Counted from the stretch's first letter, positions 52,939 through 63,387 are shown. The stretch is 64,000 bases of DNA from Leishmania martiniquensis (GCF_017916325.1 NC_090146.1:343501-407500), one strand, 5' to 3'. Numbers and translations: made by a program. The notes: a model not told the origin generated them from the letters alone.

Positions 52939-53919
52939 TTTTTCTCGTTTTCTCCCTCTTTCATGTCCTCGGGAGGGGGTCTTTTTTTCGTGTGTCGGGG
53001 TGGGGCTAGCTTGGAATCACCTCCGCACACCCCGCCCTAGCCGAAGGCAAGAATTCCACCAGTGCTACCATGAGCCCCCCTCCCAACACCGCGGTGGCCT
53101 CGCGGATCTGCCTCGGAAATATAGTTACTTCCCCCTACCTCATTATGCTCTCTTCTATGATATCTTCTAAAGTGGCTCTATTGCATTTCACGGGGGCAAA
53201 AAATTCTCTCTCCTCTTCAAATAAGAAGCGCTACGTAAAGTAGCCTCAGATGGCCTGCCCCCCTCCTATCAATTTTTTTTTTTTGGCAGGCTTGGGGCTG
53301 TTGAGCTGAGTTGGTTCCCACAGCGGCAGTATGATGGGGTTGATACCCGGGATCTGACCTAACCTGGCGAAGCCAAGGCAACCGCTTTGCTCGACTATCT
53401 GGCGTCGCAGTCGTCACCGAAAATAGCGGCATGTGCAATCCAATGATCCGCATTTGTTGGACTATACAAGTTGCCGCCGGACCAGGAGTAGCTTTCTCAC
53501 TTTTCTTTTGCGCTTCCGCCTTCATTGACTATCATCATGCAGCAGCCACAGCGAAAAAAAAACGCATTGACGTCGGCATTGTGCTCCATCCTCAGTGAGC
53601 TGAGTACCGTGCAAGAGAAAGCTCTTTGAGTCCTTCCTCATCGGAAGCCAGCCTTTCCCCAAAGGGCACCAGGAATATCGACTGATGAGAACACGCTAAG
53701 TCGCACACAATCTGCTGCGCCACTAGCGTCACAATTTCCTCTTTAATGCCTTTCCGATGGCTCGTCGCACCACACCTTCGTCCCTCTTCTGCTGAACAAC
53801 TACCACGCTCTTATCCCTACGGTGAGGTGCTTTGCGGCTCTTGCGACGGCGGCGCGGTTTTCCAGTTTCAGCCTGCATTTCTTTCAGGTGACACCTCTAC
53901 ATTTTTTTCCTCGCTGCGA
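52939..53919. other. Intergenic region after the pol III cluster
   Basis: About 1 kb. T-rich stretches at 52940-53000 and 53260-53285 flank a segment at 53320-53415 that resembles a decayed tRNA on the - strand (see findings). From about 53100 the sequence is noticeably more AT-rich than the first 50 kb. The frame of the next gene is open back to an ATG at 53746, but the likely splice acceptor lies inside it. Confidence 0.5.
53868..53887 (+). promoter_or_regulatory. Probable spliced-leader acceptor for the PDZ-RS gene
   Basis: A pyrimidine-rich stretch ends in TTTCTTTCAG with the AG at 53886-53887. It lies after the upstream ATG at 53746, which would then not be in the mRNA, and 32 nt before the ATG at 53920. 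Confidence 0.5.
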
Positions 53920-55263
53920 ATGTCTTCATTCTTGCAACGCCTGAAAAGCGGTGCAACAGTAGTCGACAACAATGCGGCACCCGACAGTGCTGGTGTAGTT
54001 GTGCGCCGCCTAGAGAAGAAGCTCTTATCACAGCCCGTAGAGCAGTTGGGCATCACCTTCGGGAGCGATGCAGAGGTGACGAGAGTCGCACCGCGCTCAC
54101 CCGCTGCCGACGCCAATATTCCGGTTGGCTTTATGGTCTTTGACGTGAATGGAGAGTTTGTAGAAAGTGAGCAGCAGTTCAACGAGGCCGCGCGCAAAAG
54201 TATTAATCTCATAATAAAGCTACAGAATACTTCGGGGATGTCCGAACTTATTGCACGAGTGTTGGAGGATGATGATCGGCGCTCCAGTGGTTTGATTTCA
54301 ACCTCCGCTCTCGATTTTGATGAGCTGCTGCGCACTACACCGCGCTTCAATTTCCTTTCTGGTGACCACCCGCTTTTTCGTCGCTACAACAAGCGACTTT
54401 CCCAGCAGCGGCAAGCAGCGGCGCTGATTGCACAAAGAACTGCGGAGGCAGAGCTTCAGAGGCAGCTAGAAATCAAGGAGCGTCTTAGAAAAGCATTGGA
54501 AGAAGAGGCTGCTCAGCAAAGGAAAAAAGAGCAGGAGGCTGAGCTCCTGCGGATGAGAGCGGCCCAGGAGCCGACACGATTTCTCCCAGACGAACCGTTC
54601 CTGAAAATTATCAAGGACGAAAGCGCGTTTGGTGAAGTGGAACGGGAACCCAAGAAGCCGGAACCCGCCACCGAGCCACCGATAGAGAACAAAGCAGAGG
54701 CTAGCTTACCAGATGCTACTGGGATCACTACAACCAGCATATCATCAGCGCCAGTAGACAACGTGGCTCCGACGCTCTCAACGGAAGAGCTTCTGGTACT
54801 TGTCGGCGTCCCTACTGAGACCGTGGAAGCTGCGGCGCCTGACTTGGAGGATCTTGCGGAGGCTATTGCGCTGCCGCCTCCAGAAAATACCGGCACGTAT
54901 ATTGCTCTTCCGGCGGAGGAATACACTCTCTGCTCAGGTGAGCGAGTAGTAAGTGTTATAAAGAAGAGATCGGGTCCCATACCAGCGCCACCTCCTGGGA
55001 AGCCGCCTGTGATCAATAAAGCCGCTGCTAGCCGTCTTAATCCATCAATCGGAAAAGAAAGGCGAATAAAAAAAACGGCGCGCAGCTGCACAACTACTGA
55101 TGAGGCGCCATACAAAAACCGGCAGCGCTCGCGGTCGCCCTTCTCGCGGCGGAGGAGCGAAAGGGAACGCTCACCAAAGGAGCATTCGCGACGCTATCGA
55201 CGAGATGACCCGCCTTCACACCGGCATCACAAAAGCTCGCGCGATTCCAAACACCGACGCTAG
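53920..55263 (+). CDS. PDZ-like domain protein with RS-rich C-terminus
   Basis: The 447-residue protein has a PDZ-like fold at about residues 30-107: LGITFGSDAEVTRVAPRSPA, then the GFMVFDVNGEFV strand pair and the final KSINLIIKLQN strand. The GLGF-like carboxylate loop is QLGITF. Residues about 150-213 are a charged coiled coil. A Pro/Glu-rich middle part follows. The last 48 residues are an RS-type tail (SRSPFSRRRSERERSPKEHS and an Arg/Asp/His/Ser-rich end), as in splicing-associated nuclear proteins. PDZ combined with an RS tail is unusual. It sits alone after the tRNA cluster and uses a less GC-rich codon set than genes before 50 kb. The long frame from 53746 would add 58 residues, but the likely splice site lies inside that extension. 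Function unknown; nuclear RNA processing is a guess from the tail. Confidence 0.72.
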   Translation: MSSFLQRLKSGATVVDNNAAPDSAGVVVRRLEKKLLSQPVEQLGITFGSDAEVTRVAPRSPAADANIPVGFMVFDVNGEFVESEQQFNEAARKSINLIIKLQNTSGMSELIARVLEDDDRRSSGLISTSALDFDELLRTTPRFNFLSGDHPLFRRYNKRLSQQRQAAALIAQRTAEAELQRQLEIKERLRKALEEEAAQQRKKEQEAELLRMRAAQEPTRFLPDEPFLKIIKDESAFGEVEREPKKPEPATEPPIENKAEASLPDATGITTTSISSAPVDNVAPTLSTEELLVLVGVPTETVEAAAPDLEDLAEAIALPPPENTGTYIALPAEEYTLCSGERVVSVIKKRSGPIPAPPPGKPPVINKAAASRLNPSIGKERRIKKTARSCTTTDEAPYKNRQRSRSPFSRRRSERERSPKEHSRRYRRDDPPSHRHHKSSRDSKHRR

Positions 55264-55465
55264 TACTTTCGTCGTGGTCTTTTTGTAACCTGCCGTGGAA
55301 AGGTCTGCTGATATGTCAAAGTGTGTCCTGCGCGAGGGAGCAACCTTTCTCCCATCGCTTTTCTTTTCGGTAGCCAATGCCTGGGGTTGCTTGGTATCTA
55401 TTTTACGGGTATTTTGTTGCGGTGGTCTTGTGTAACGTTTCTGATCTACAGAGGAAGTGTTACTG

Positions 55466-55560
55466 TATCTATCTATCTATATATATATATGTATGTATAA
55501 AAATATATAAACAGATATGCAAATATCTATTTATCTATATATACATCTACATATATGTAA
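55466..55560. repeat. TATC/TA-rich simple repeat region
   Basis: ATCTATCTATC units run into (TA)n, then GTATGTATAAA and further TATA clusters; nearly pure A/T. Confidence 0.85.
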
Positions 55561-56465
55561 TTATGTATTTGTCTTCTCGGCATCTCTTGGTAGGATATGA
55601 GAAGGGAATTACTGCGCTCTGGGCACCGGTGGTGCACTAGTCACGGTTCTTGATGAAGTTGTGTCGCTCGCGGGTTAGATATTATCTTTGGATTTGAATC
55701 TGTTTCAGAAAAAAGTCTTCCGTTGGAAGTGCATTATCCCCCCTTTTAACACGATTAAACAAATAACGAGTCGATGTAGCGTTTGACGCGTTATCTTTCC
55801 TGCAGAAATGCCTTCTCTTCCTGAGACGAACTAGCCATGGATATGGGCCTCTACGAGAATCACCAATAGTCTAAAAAAGAAAGCGAATGTACTTTCGTAT
55901 CGAGAGCCCTTGGTCGTGATGTTGTTACTGATAGCGCCAGGTTATGGATGGAGCTCTTGCTTGGGCCCATAACGACTCCCAGTGCCTCCTGCTGTAGCTA
56001 CGTTCTCCTTCAGCATTGACAGTATCATCTGAGCGCACACCGCTATCTGCCATGCTCTCAAAGGCATGCATGCATAGTGCGCGTTATGTTGCGCCGAAGT
56101 CTCCTCTCGTCGATGAAATAGCTTCTGCTGTCTCACAAAATATTTTGGAAAACTTTTTGGTCTCTACGAGTGCAGATACAATAATGATCGAAGCAGTGGT
56201 ACAGGACGAAGAAAAAGCATCAAACGTATCCTTTGGGACACCTCAACCACTATCATTAAGACCTTATTTTTTCCTCTTTATGAGCAAGCGTGCACACAGA
56301 AAAAAATCAATCTTCCGATTTACCCACACGGGCTACTTTGATCACTAGGCCTGCGCATTTTTTGCATCATCTTTTTTTAATGTTTTCTCTTCAGTAGTTT
56401 TCTCTTCTTTTCATGATCTGAGAAAGGTGCCTTGAACGTTATGTCATAGTTTTCTTCATTAGACC

Positions 56466-56485
56466 TTTGTTCCCCTTTGTTGCAG
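56466..56485 (+). promoter_or_regulatory. Probable spliced-leader acceptor for gene at 56503
   Basis: TTTGTTCCCCTTTGTTGCAG with the AG at 56484-56485 lies 17 nt before the ATG at 56503. The frame upstream of it is open only through a TTG at 56467. Confidence 0.55.
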
Positions 56486-56502
56486 TAGCGCTTAGTCGTG
56501 AA

Positions 56503-59500
56503 ATGACGCATCAAGATGAGAAATTACATCAACGATACTCCAAAATGAATGCAGTCAGCCTTGATAGCCCCGACCTCTATGAGGAGCAGCGGTCGAAAAT
56601 GCAATCGATTGCTCTGAGCTACCTGCGACAAAAGGCAATCGAATGTATCGACAATCGGCGCGCTCCGCCTCAGCTGTATATAAACCGCACTTGTCCGCAA
56701 ACCACTGGGGCTGTTCCCCTAGAAAGTAATGTTACCCGTTTCGTGCCGAATGGGTCCATGCCGGCACGAAGAAGCGAATTGGCCGCCCGAATCATAGCAC
56801 AGAGGAATTACCTCGCGCATTGTAGTGAGCCCCTCAAATGCAGCGGAGCTGTTTCCCTACAACCACTTCCTCAGCCTTCCCCACACGATTCGTCGCACTC
56901 CAGGGGCACAGCTTCCGTGCCTTTCGACGATGAACGCTTTGATGAGGTCGATGTGGTTTTTATCAACGGCGAGCTGCAAGTGGTAAGCAGAATGCACCCG
57001 ACCCAGCGTCTTTTCTACGGATTAGACTCTCCTACAGCTGCCATTCAAAATGCAGCAGCAACCGCTGCTTCGAACTGTTTCGGCAAATCGAATGCTGGAT
57101 ACTTATCAGAAGCAGCCCAGAAAGTCTCGCATGGATCCCGGCAGCAAGTTGTAATGGCTGTTTTTGGCGGAGAACGCAAGAAATCAAGTCCTGGGCGCGG
57201 TAGAACACCCAAAGAAGAGTACAGTCGGGCTAATGCTTCTCCTGACAGATATCGTGACTATCTTTCTCCATCTGGACATCGCTATCGCGTTTTCCGCCTT
57301 CATAAGCGGGGGCTCCCACCCATTGAAGATATCCAGAGCACCGAAAGCTTTCCACTTCATCGGAAGGGGGCGAAAGAACTCGGAGAGACAAAAGTAGCCG
57401 GAAATCGAAAGTCTGTTGAAAGTCACCGTGAGAACATCGACAGACACTCCCCGAGAGACGACCGAATAGCAGCACATCACCGCGACAATGGGCGGAGAGC
57501 GGCAAAGGAAGGCAAGTCACTGCTTGCAGGGCATAATGGGCACTCAACAAAGCCACACAAATCTCAAACTACTGCAGAAAAAGCGCGCAGTACACGCGAC
57601 GGACGTCGTCGGGCGAATGGCACCTCGCATCATAGCAGAGAGGCCACACAACAAACGTGCAGACGATGCCGACATAGTTTGAGCCCGACGTCTCCGGCAA
57701 AGAACGGCCCATCTGAGTTGTCTGCGTCGCAGCTGACTTCGCCCTCAACGACTTTGCTTGACGATATTGTGGGCTCACGCGTGGGTGACCATGATCGTAG
57801 TGGTGCCTTGGGAATCAGCGAACACCGCAGGGGTTGCCATGCCCATGAAGATGTGTCGCACAGGCAGAAGGCAGAGCACCGGCTTCCGCCGGTTACGCGG
57901 GCCTGTGGGCACCATTCAGTGCCCGCTTCACCTCCGTACCGCCACAGTCACGCGGGTGGCGAGCATAGGCGCAGGCGTCAACGCCACAATGGCGAGTGGC
58001 ACGGCACGAAAGGACGAGCACGACGAAGTCAGGTACAGTCTGGCTGGAGTGAGCTCTTGTCACCGCTTTCAGATTCTTCTGTCCACCTGTGGGCCTCTGC
58101 CTCCAGCAGCATCGGAGGAGCGAGTAATGTATCGGACTGTGTGGTGATGGATGAGCTCCAGCGGATTCCACCGGAGAAGCACCGACAACCGAGGAGCACT
58201 GCACGGCGTGTGCGCACGCGAAGTATGTCGGCGCTCGCTTCGGCAGACGATGACGAGGATGATGAGTCTTTCGAACGCAAAAGAGGTTATCGCTGCGACA
58301 TATGCTCGGTGTGTGCTGACAAGGACTCTAGCTCGTCTCTTTCCTCCTCGTTGGTGTCGCTGTCATCTTCGGAGCTAGGCTCACCTTTAAGGCGGAGAAC
58401 GGAGGTGCTGAGGCCACGAGGCCGTGACGGTCGCCGGCGTCGTTGTCGAAGCACTTACTCGCCTCCATCTGCGCCGAGCAAAGGGACAAGGCTGCTCGAG
58501 AAGAGCACTGCAACAGCTCATCGTCAGAGGCGCAGTGGGGGCAAGAGGCGGAGCACGAGGAGGCCCTCCTCGCCGCTCTCGCTGATCTCGTCAAGCGGCG
58601 ATTCTGTTGTGGACGGAAGCTGCTGCGATTTCTCGGCACGCTTCCGTGGTGGCCACGCAACTAAGAGCGGGCCTGGGTCACCTACTCGCCCGCCCATCGT
58701 TCGAGCCGTTGATCCGACGCACACGTTGGGGATGGTGCCGTCTTTGCTGGAGGAGGTGCTGCCAATTACGCGCTATTCCACATCCGCGGTGACACCGCTG
58801 GCACAGAAACCGCAGGCAACACAGAAGTCTGGGCCGAACAACAGCTGCACGAGCCCAACCTTGCCACCGCCGCGCACGCAACTGGACACGGTGAGGCAAG
58901 GAGTAGACCAGCCCCACGATGCGGTGGACGCGACACGGCGCGCGTACCAGCAGATGCCCACGTCACCATTACAGGTGGCTCGTTTTCGGGACCTGAAGAC
59001 ACCGTCTGAGGTGTCGTCTGGCCCCGTTTGCGCATCGCTCCAGCAGCAGTCGCACAAGGCTGGAAGGCTGACGCCATTACCCGCAGCGGATCCACTTGAG
59101 TTAAACTACATCACGGAACATGTACTGCGGGTCATTCAAGAGCGTTTAATCGGCAGAGACAGCGCGCGCGACACTGAGCGCGTCTGCTCGCGGTGCAATA
59201 GGGGCACCGAGGGAGACTCTGCAATAGCGTTGCGTGAGGCCAAGGTAGCAGGGGATGAGCGTGCTATTCAGACGGCGGCAGAGGAGGCGGTGAAGCGAGC
59301 GGCCGATCAATCGCGGCTGCGTGATCTTCTTCGAGAGGCCCAGCAAGAGTCACTTTACGTGCAGGCAGAGAATCTTTCCCTGAGCAGTCTAACAGACTCG
59401 CTCCGGTTCGCGCTTGCACAGGTGAATGGCCTTATGGAACGCGGCGACGGCGCCTCAGATCACACGCTCTTGAGAGACCTAGTCCGCACGACCACAGCCA

Positions 59501-60918
59501 TGCAAGGCAACACGTCAACCACGGCTGGAGTGTCAAGATCGAACACCCTCGTCTATGGTGCTGCTGTGGCCGATACAATGAAGGTGCCGCGTGCAGACGC
59601 TAATCCTGCTAGTGGAGGCGGCGTCGCAGATATGGCTGCAGCTGCCAAGGTCGATCATGAAGCGCTTCTTCCCGTTTCAGCCGTGAACGCAGCAACGCTG
59701 GAGCGGCTGATTGCAGTGTTGCGCCGGCGACGTCAGAAGCGCGAAGTTCTGCTGCACCTCCAGCGGCAGAGGGCAGAGGAGGCGAAGGAAAAACGGGTGA
59801 GTGAGGCGGCACTCTTAGAGATCGATGAGCTTCTCGCCAGCGAGCGCCGGGCTCGCGCCAGCGTGCAGAGGGCTGAGGAAAAAGCGCGGGACGAGGCACT
59901 TGTTATCGGTGTGGCGGCTTGGAACGAGGCCATCGACAGAATGAAGGTCTCCCAACGCAGGGCCCGCATGTCGTTATGCGACGAAGAACTTGAGAAGCGT
60001 ACGTACATCATCGCTGCTGAGGAAGAGGCAGCAGCTAGCTTCTGGGATGTTGCCGCGGGTCTCTGGCAGGCCGCCTCGGAGGAGGCAGAGGCGGAGGAAG
60101 AGAGCCGGCAGCGGCAGGAGAGGGAGGCGGCGGCGGCCCCAACGTGGAACGAGGACCGGAACGCTGAGGCAGAAAGGCTCTCGTCAGAGGTGCGGCGTAT
60201 GGAGGCGGAAGCGGAGACCATTAAGGTTCGCAAGGAGTGCGGTGGGGGGAGCCGATGCGGCACCGAGAGCGCCACGCAGTCCACCACTGGCGAGGAGCAG
60301 ATTGTGATGTCTCACCTCATTCCCGGTCAGCTGCTTAGCATCACGGGAGCCAAGTCTATCGAAGACGGCGGCAAGATTCGCCTCTTAGGCGATCCGCACG
60401 TCGAAACCGTTGAGGCGCATGCGCGGGAACGCCGCCGCGCGGATCGCCTGCGCCAGCAGAAGCTCTTCTGTGCTCTCCCATCGCGCCCTGGCACAAACAA
60501 AGCGAACGACACAGGTTACAGGCGTCTTAGCCGTCAGCCTTCGACATTGCACATGGGCACGATCAGCGGCGCCGGCGACGAGCCGAAGTCGCATAATCGA
60601 GCCTCGTCGCGCCACTTGCCGGCCTCGTCGTCGTACCAGTTTTCATCGGACGAGAGTGGTGCACTCGGCGAGCGGTCACGCAGCCCAAGTCGGCTGCCTA
60701 GCCGCTCGAACTTCGTATGTGACAGCGATCTCGACTTGCGCATCTACGGCCGCCATGTCGCAGGTGCGCCCCGCATGCACATCCGTACATCCCCGACTTC
60801 CGCGCGAAGCATTCGCACGAAAGGCGGCACTGAATTCATTTCCACACCGCATAACCAAGATGCTGGCAGACGGATGCTTGTGACAGGCAGCACGAGCGCC
60901 TCGCTGCCCCGGCACTAG
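56503..60918 (+). CDS. Large Ser/Arg-rich coiled-coil protein, function unknown
   Basis: The 1471-residue protein is mainly polar and basic. Residues 1-30 are followed by a helical stretch RSKMQSIALSYLRQKAIECI. About 200-870 is a long Ser/Arg/His-rich, probably disordered region. Three small cysteine clusters stand out: QQTCRRCRHS (about 385), YRCDICSVC (about 596) and ERVCSRCNRG (about 892). Coiled-coil segments lie at about 910-960 and 1060-1250, with heptads of Glu/Ala/Arg (for example ERLSSEVRRMEAEAETIK). The C-terminal 200 residues are Ser/Arg-rich again (SRSPSRLPSR). I recognise no family. It could be a scaffold, for example of a cytoskeletal or nuclear structure, which is inference. 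The start ATG follows a good splice acceptor. Confidence 0.8.
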   Translation: MTHQDEKLHQRYSKMNAVSLDSPDLYEEQRSKMQSIALSYLRQKAIECIDNRRAPPQLYINRTCPQTTGAVPLESNVTRFVPNGSMPARRSELAARIIAQRNYLAHCSEPLKCSGAVSLQPLPQPSPHDSSHSRGTASVPFDDERFDEVDVVFINGELQVVSRMHPTQRLFYGLDSPTAAIQNAAATAASNCFGKSNAGYLSEAAQKVSHGSRQQVVMAVFGGERKKSSPGRGRTPKEEYSRANASPDRYRDYLSPSGHRYRVFRLHKRGLPPIEDIQSTESFPLHRKGAKELGETKVAGNRKSVESHRENIDRHSPRDDRIAAHHRDNGRRAAKEGKSLLAGHNGHSTKPHKSQTTAEKARSTRDGRRRANGTSHHSREATQQTCRRCRHSLSPTSPAKNGPSELSASQLTSPSTTLLDDIVGSRVGDHDRSGALGISEHRRGCHAHEDVSHRQKAEHRLPPVTRACGHHSVPASPPYRHSHAGGEHRRRRQRHNGEWHGTKGRARRSQVQSGWSELLSPLSDSSVHLWASASSSIGGASNVSDCVVMDELQRIPPEKHRQPRSTARRVRTRSMSALASADDDEDDESFERKRGYRCDICSVCADKDSSSSLSSSLVSLSSSELGSPLRRRTEVLRPRGRDGRRRRCRSTYSPPSAPSKGTRLLEKSTATAHRQRRSGGKRRSTRRPSSPLSLISSSGDSVVDGSCCDFSARFRGGHATKSGPGSPTRPPIVRAVDPTHTLGMVPSLLEEVLPITRYSTSAVTPLAQKPQATQKSGPNNSCTSPTLPPPRTQLDTVRQGVDQPHDAVDATRRAYQQMPTSPLQVARFRDLKTPSEVSSGPVCASLQQQSHKAGRLTPLPAADPLELNYITEHVLRVIQERLIGRDSARDTERVCSRCNRGTEGDSAIALREAKVAGDERAIQTAAEEAVKRAADQSRLRDLLREAQQESLYVQAENLSLSSLTDSLRFALAQVNGLMERGDGASDHTLLRDLVRTTTAMQGNTSTTAGVSRSNTLVYGAAVADTMKVPRADANPASGGGVADMAAAAKVDHEALLPVSAVNAATLERLIAVLRRRRQKREVLLHLQRQRAEEAKEKRVSEAALLEIDELLASERRARASVQRAEEKARDEALVIGVAAWNEAIDRMKVSQRRARMSLCDEELEKRTYIIAAEEEAAASFWDVAAGLWQAASEEAEAEEESRQRQEREAAAAPTWNEDRNAEAERLSSEVRRMEAEAETIKVRKECGGGSRCGTESATQSTTGEEQIVMSHLIPGQLLSITGAKSIEDGGKIRLLGDPHVETVEAHARERRRADRLRQQKLFCALPSRPGTNKANDTGYRRLSRQPSTLHMGTISGAGDEPKSHNRASSRHLPASSSYQFSSDESGALGERSRSPSRLPSRSNFVCDSDLDLRIYGRHVAGAPRMHIRTSPTSARSIRTKGGTEFISTPHNQDAGRRMLVTGSTSASLPRH

Positions 60919-61266
60919 AGAGGTCAACAGCCCAACCGAAAAAAAAAGAGAGAGGGAAGCGTGGGGTGGGATTAGGGGACGCGTACCGCGGAGCAGCCGA
61001 GGCACCTCTCTCTTCCCTTTTTGTACCTCCATACCTTTCTTTCCCCCTTTTTTCGCTCAATGCCTCGGCAAAGGAGTCTGCCTGCTTCCTTTCCTTAAAT
61101 CATGTTATCTCACCCGATGTATTGTAGCACGGAGAAAAAGACTCATGTGGCCCGTTTGGAACCTTTTTTCATCTGCTTGATTTTTCCCTCCCTAATGGCG
61201 GTGGGGTGGGCGGGGCGGGGCAGCTGTGCGCCGTATCGGGGCCCAGTACTCCGCTCGGTAGGGACG

Positions 61267-61699
61267 CCGAACGACTTCTCGTGGGGACGCATAGCCTCGG
61301 GCGCACACGACGCAGGGAGGTGAGGGCGGTGTACTGCGACGGATGCCATCGTTGAGGTTTTGGATGGCGCTGCTTCTGAGCCACCAGCGACAGCGAGCGG
61401 GCTCGCGGCCGTCTCTGAGGCCGCCGGGGTGCCGATGCGGCTCGAACGCATCTTGCTCGGCCCCCCCACTGCCCGCACTGGTGTGGCCGGTGCCTGAGCC
61501 GCACACCTCGAGAGGGGTGCAGCGAGTGACGAAGGCCTCCGCCGGGGGCGGCTGTGGGGCGGGTGCGTGTGGAGCGTTTGAGGCGAGCGGCTGAGCTCAG
61601 ATGGATGAGCCGGCGCCGTTGCTGCAGCGCGCGTGTACCGCTGCTGCGCACGACGCGATATGGGCCTGTGACAGGCCCTTAGTGTGTCTGTGTGTGTGC
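61267..61699. repeat. 433-bp direct repeat, copy 2
   Basis: This segment matches 35383-35815 with no visible substitution or gap. It starts about 350 nt after the stop of the coiled-coil gene, so again in a probable 3' UTR or spacer. The palindrome GGGCCTGT-G-ACAGGCCC is at 61662-61678. Upstream and downstream flanks are unrelated to those of copy 1. Both copies have the same orientation. Confidence 0.95.
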
Positions 61700-63340
61700 G
61701 TGCGTTGAGTTGGTGCTCGCCGCGTGTGCTTGTACGCGGCCGGTAAACGGCTCCACGAGGGAGAGGGTCCAAAAAGAAGAGGTGGAGCAGTGGCTCTCTT
61801 CGAGTGTTTGCTCTGAGCTGTGCACCATGGCAATCACTACCACCGCTAATCGGCGTTGACAGTCGTTCGTCTTGCGTGTTTTTTTGTGTGGCTTTTCGAA
61901 TATGATCGGAGGTCGAACATGGCCAGGAGGGGGGAGGAGGAGGCGTGGATATTCAGCGTCTCGCTGTGCTTTTCTGGCACACGGTTAATTCACGCGTCGC
62001 GCTGCGCCGTACCCCTTGCGTTTCCTATGCACTCCTAGGCGGTGAATGTGCGGCCTACTCGAGCCGATTAGGTTGCTCCATGGTTGGCGAGAGGAAGGGC
62101 CAATGATGTTAGTGATGGAGTCAACGCGAAAAAAGCGGAGGAGGAGGATGGCAGGCCACACAGCGGCACACTTACAAAAAATGACAAGTGGACGTTGCTG
62201 CCGTGTACATTAGTTTAAAGTTTACTGTGGGACAGATGAAACAGGGAGGAAAGGAAACGCCGGGGAGAAAGGATATGTGCTGTTCACTTTCTCTGCTTTA
62301 CGCCGAGAAAAGTGAACCTCATTTCCCCTCACCCCTCACCATATACCCGGTAGTGCATTCACCCGCAGGCAAGACCGAGCGGAATCGCACTGGTCTCTCT
62401 TCGTTTCTCTTGGCCGCGCCGTGTCCTGCGCGCTTGTCCGCTAGAGACGCTCCCTACTCGAGGTTGCTTTACGTGACTGCCGTCGTGCCCCGAACTTGAA
62501 CCCCCCTTTTTTTTTGAGTATGGGGGCTGAATTTGTGTGCGTCGTAACTCTGCTGCTGCGCTTCATAGCACGGCGCAGGGTTTTTGTCGTCCTTGCCACG
62601 TCGCGCATCGGTTGGTTGCTCGTGCCCATCACCTCACCCACTTTTTCTCCTCCTCCCCCCTTTTCCCTGCGTTTGCACCTCATTTTTTTTTCCTTTGTGC
62701 GGCCACGCCTTACGCTCCCCCTCCCCGCACCACCTTGTGCCGCTTCACGAACACCGACCCGCCCACTTGCACACAATCGCTTATGGATGTATTGAGTGAG
62801 GTAAGGCACCGCTGCCGTGCTCTGTACACACGCGCGGGGGCTCATGCTGAAGAAGTCAAAGACCTCTTTTTCTTTGAATTCCTGCTGGGGCTCTTTTCTG
62901 TGCACACCTCTCCTCACCGCAGGGGCAGCCTTTCCCCTTGTCATCAACATACACGACCCAAAGGACGTGCACACACGCACGCACGCAGGGAGGCATCGAG
63001 CACGTGATCCTTCAAGAGCAGTGACCACGCACACAGAGCGACACACTCCCCTTCCGTCTCGAGGAGGGTGAACTGGCTCCTGAAATTCGTCGAGGAGGCA
63101 AGTTGGCAAGGGTAGGGGAAGAGGCCAAGGATAGCGAATGGGGAGGAAAGCTCGTGATACAGCCCCCCTCCCCCTTGTCCTCCATCTTCGTATCTCCTAC
63201 TCCCTACCCCTCCCCTCCATGGCCACTGATTCGTTTGCATTGCGTGCCCCAAGCCGACATCTGAGCTCTTGTACCCCTTGTCTGCCTTTTTTTTTACCCC
63301 GTCTCTCTGCCTCCCTCCAACTAAAGCCAAATTCATTTTG

Positions 63341-63387
63341 ATTTTTACCGCCTTCTTTTTCAACGCGCGCTCGCTCTTTGCGTTTAG
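63341..63387 (+). promoter_or_regulatory. Probable spliced-leader acceptor for the last gene
   Basis: A T/C-rich stretch ends in GCGTTTAG with the AG at 63386-63387, only 5 nt before the ATG at 63393. An earlier site near 63328 is also possible. Confidence 0.4.

Larger units (their letters stand above)
55264..56502. other. AT-rich intergenic region
   Basis: About 1.2 kb that is clearly more AT-rich than other spacers, with TATC/TA repeats at 55466-55560 and T runs near 56370-56400. A small open frame at 56016-56348 does not look like a gene. It ends in the splice acceptor of the next gene. Confidence 0.6.

Noticed and set aside
53746..53919. Upstream in-frame ATG for the PDZ-RS gene
   Set aside because: A strong splice acceptor at 53886-53887 lies downstream of it, and the extra 58 residues have no recognisable feature.
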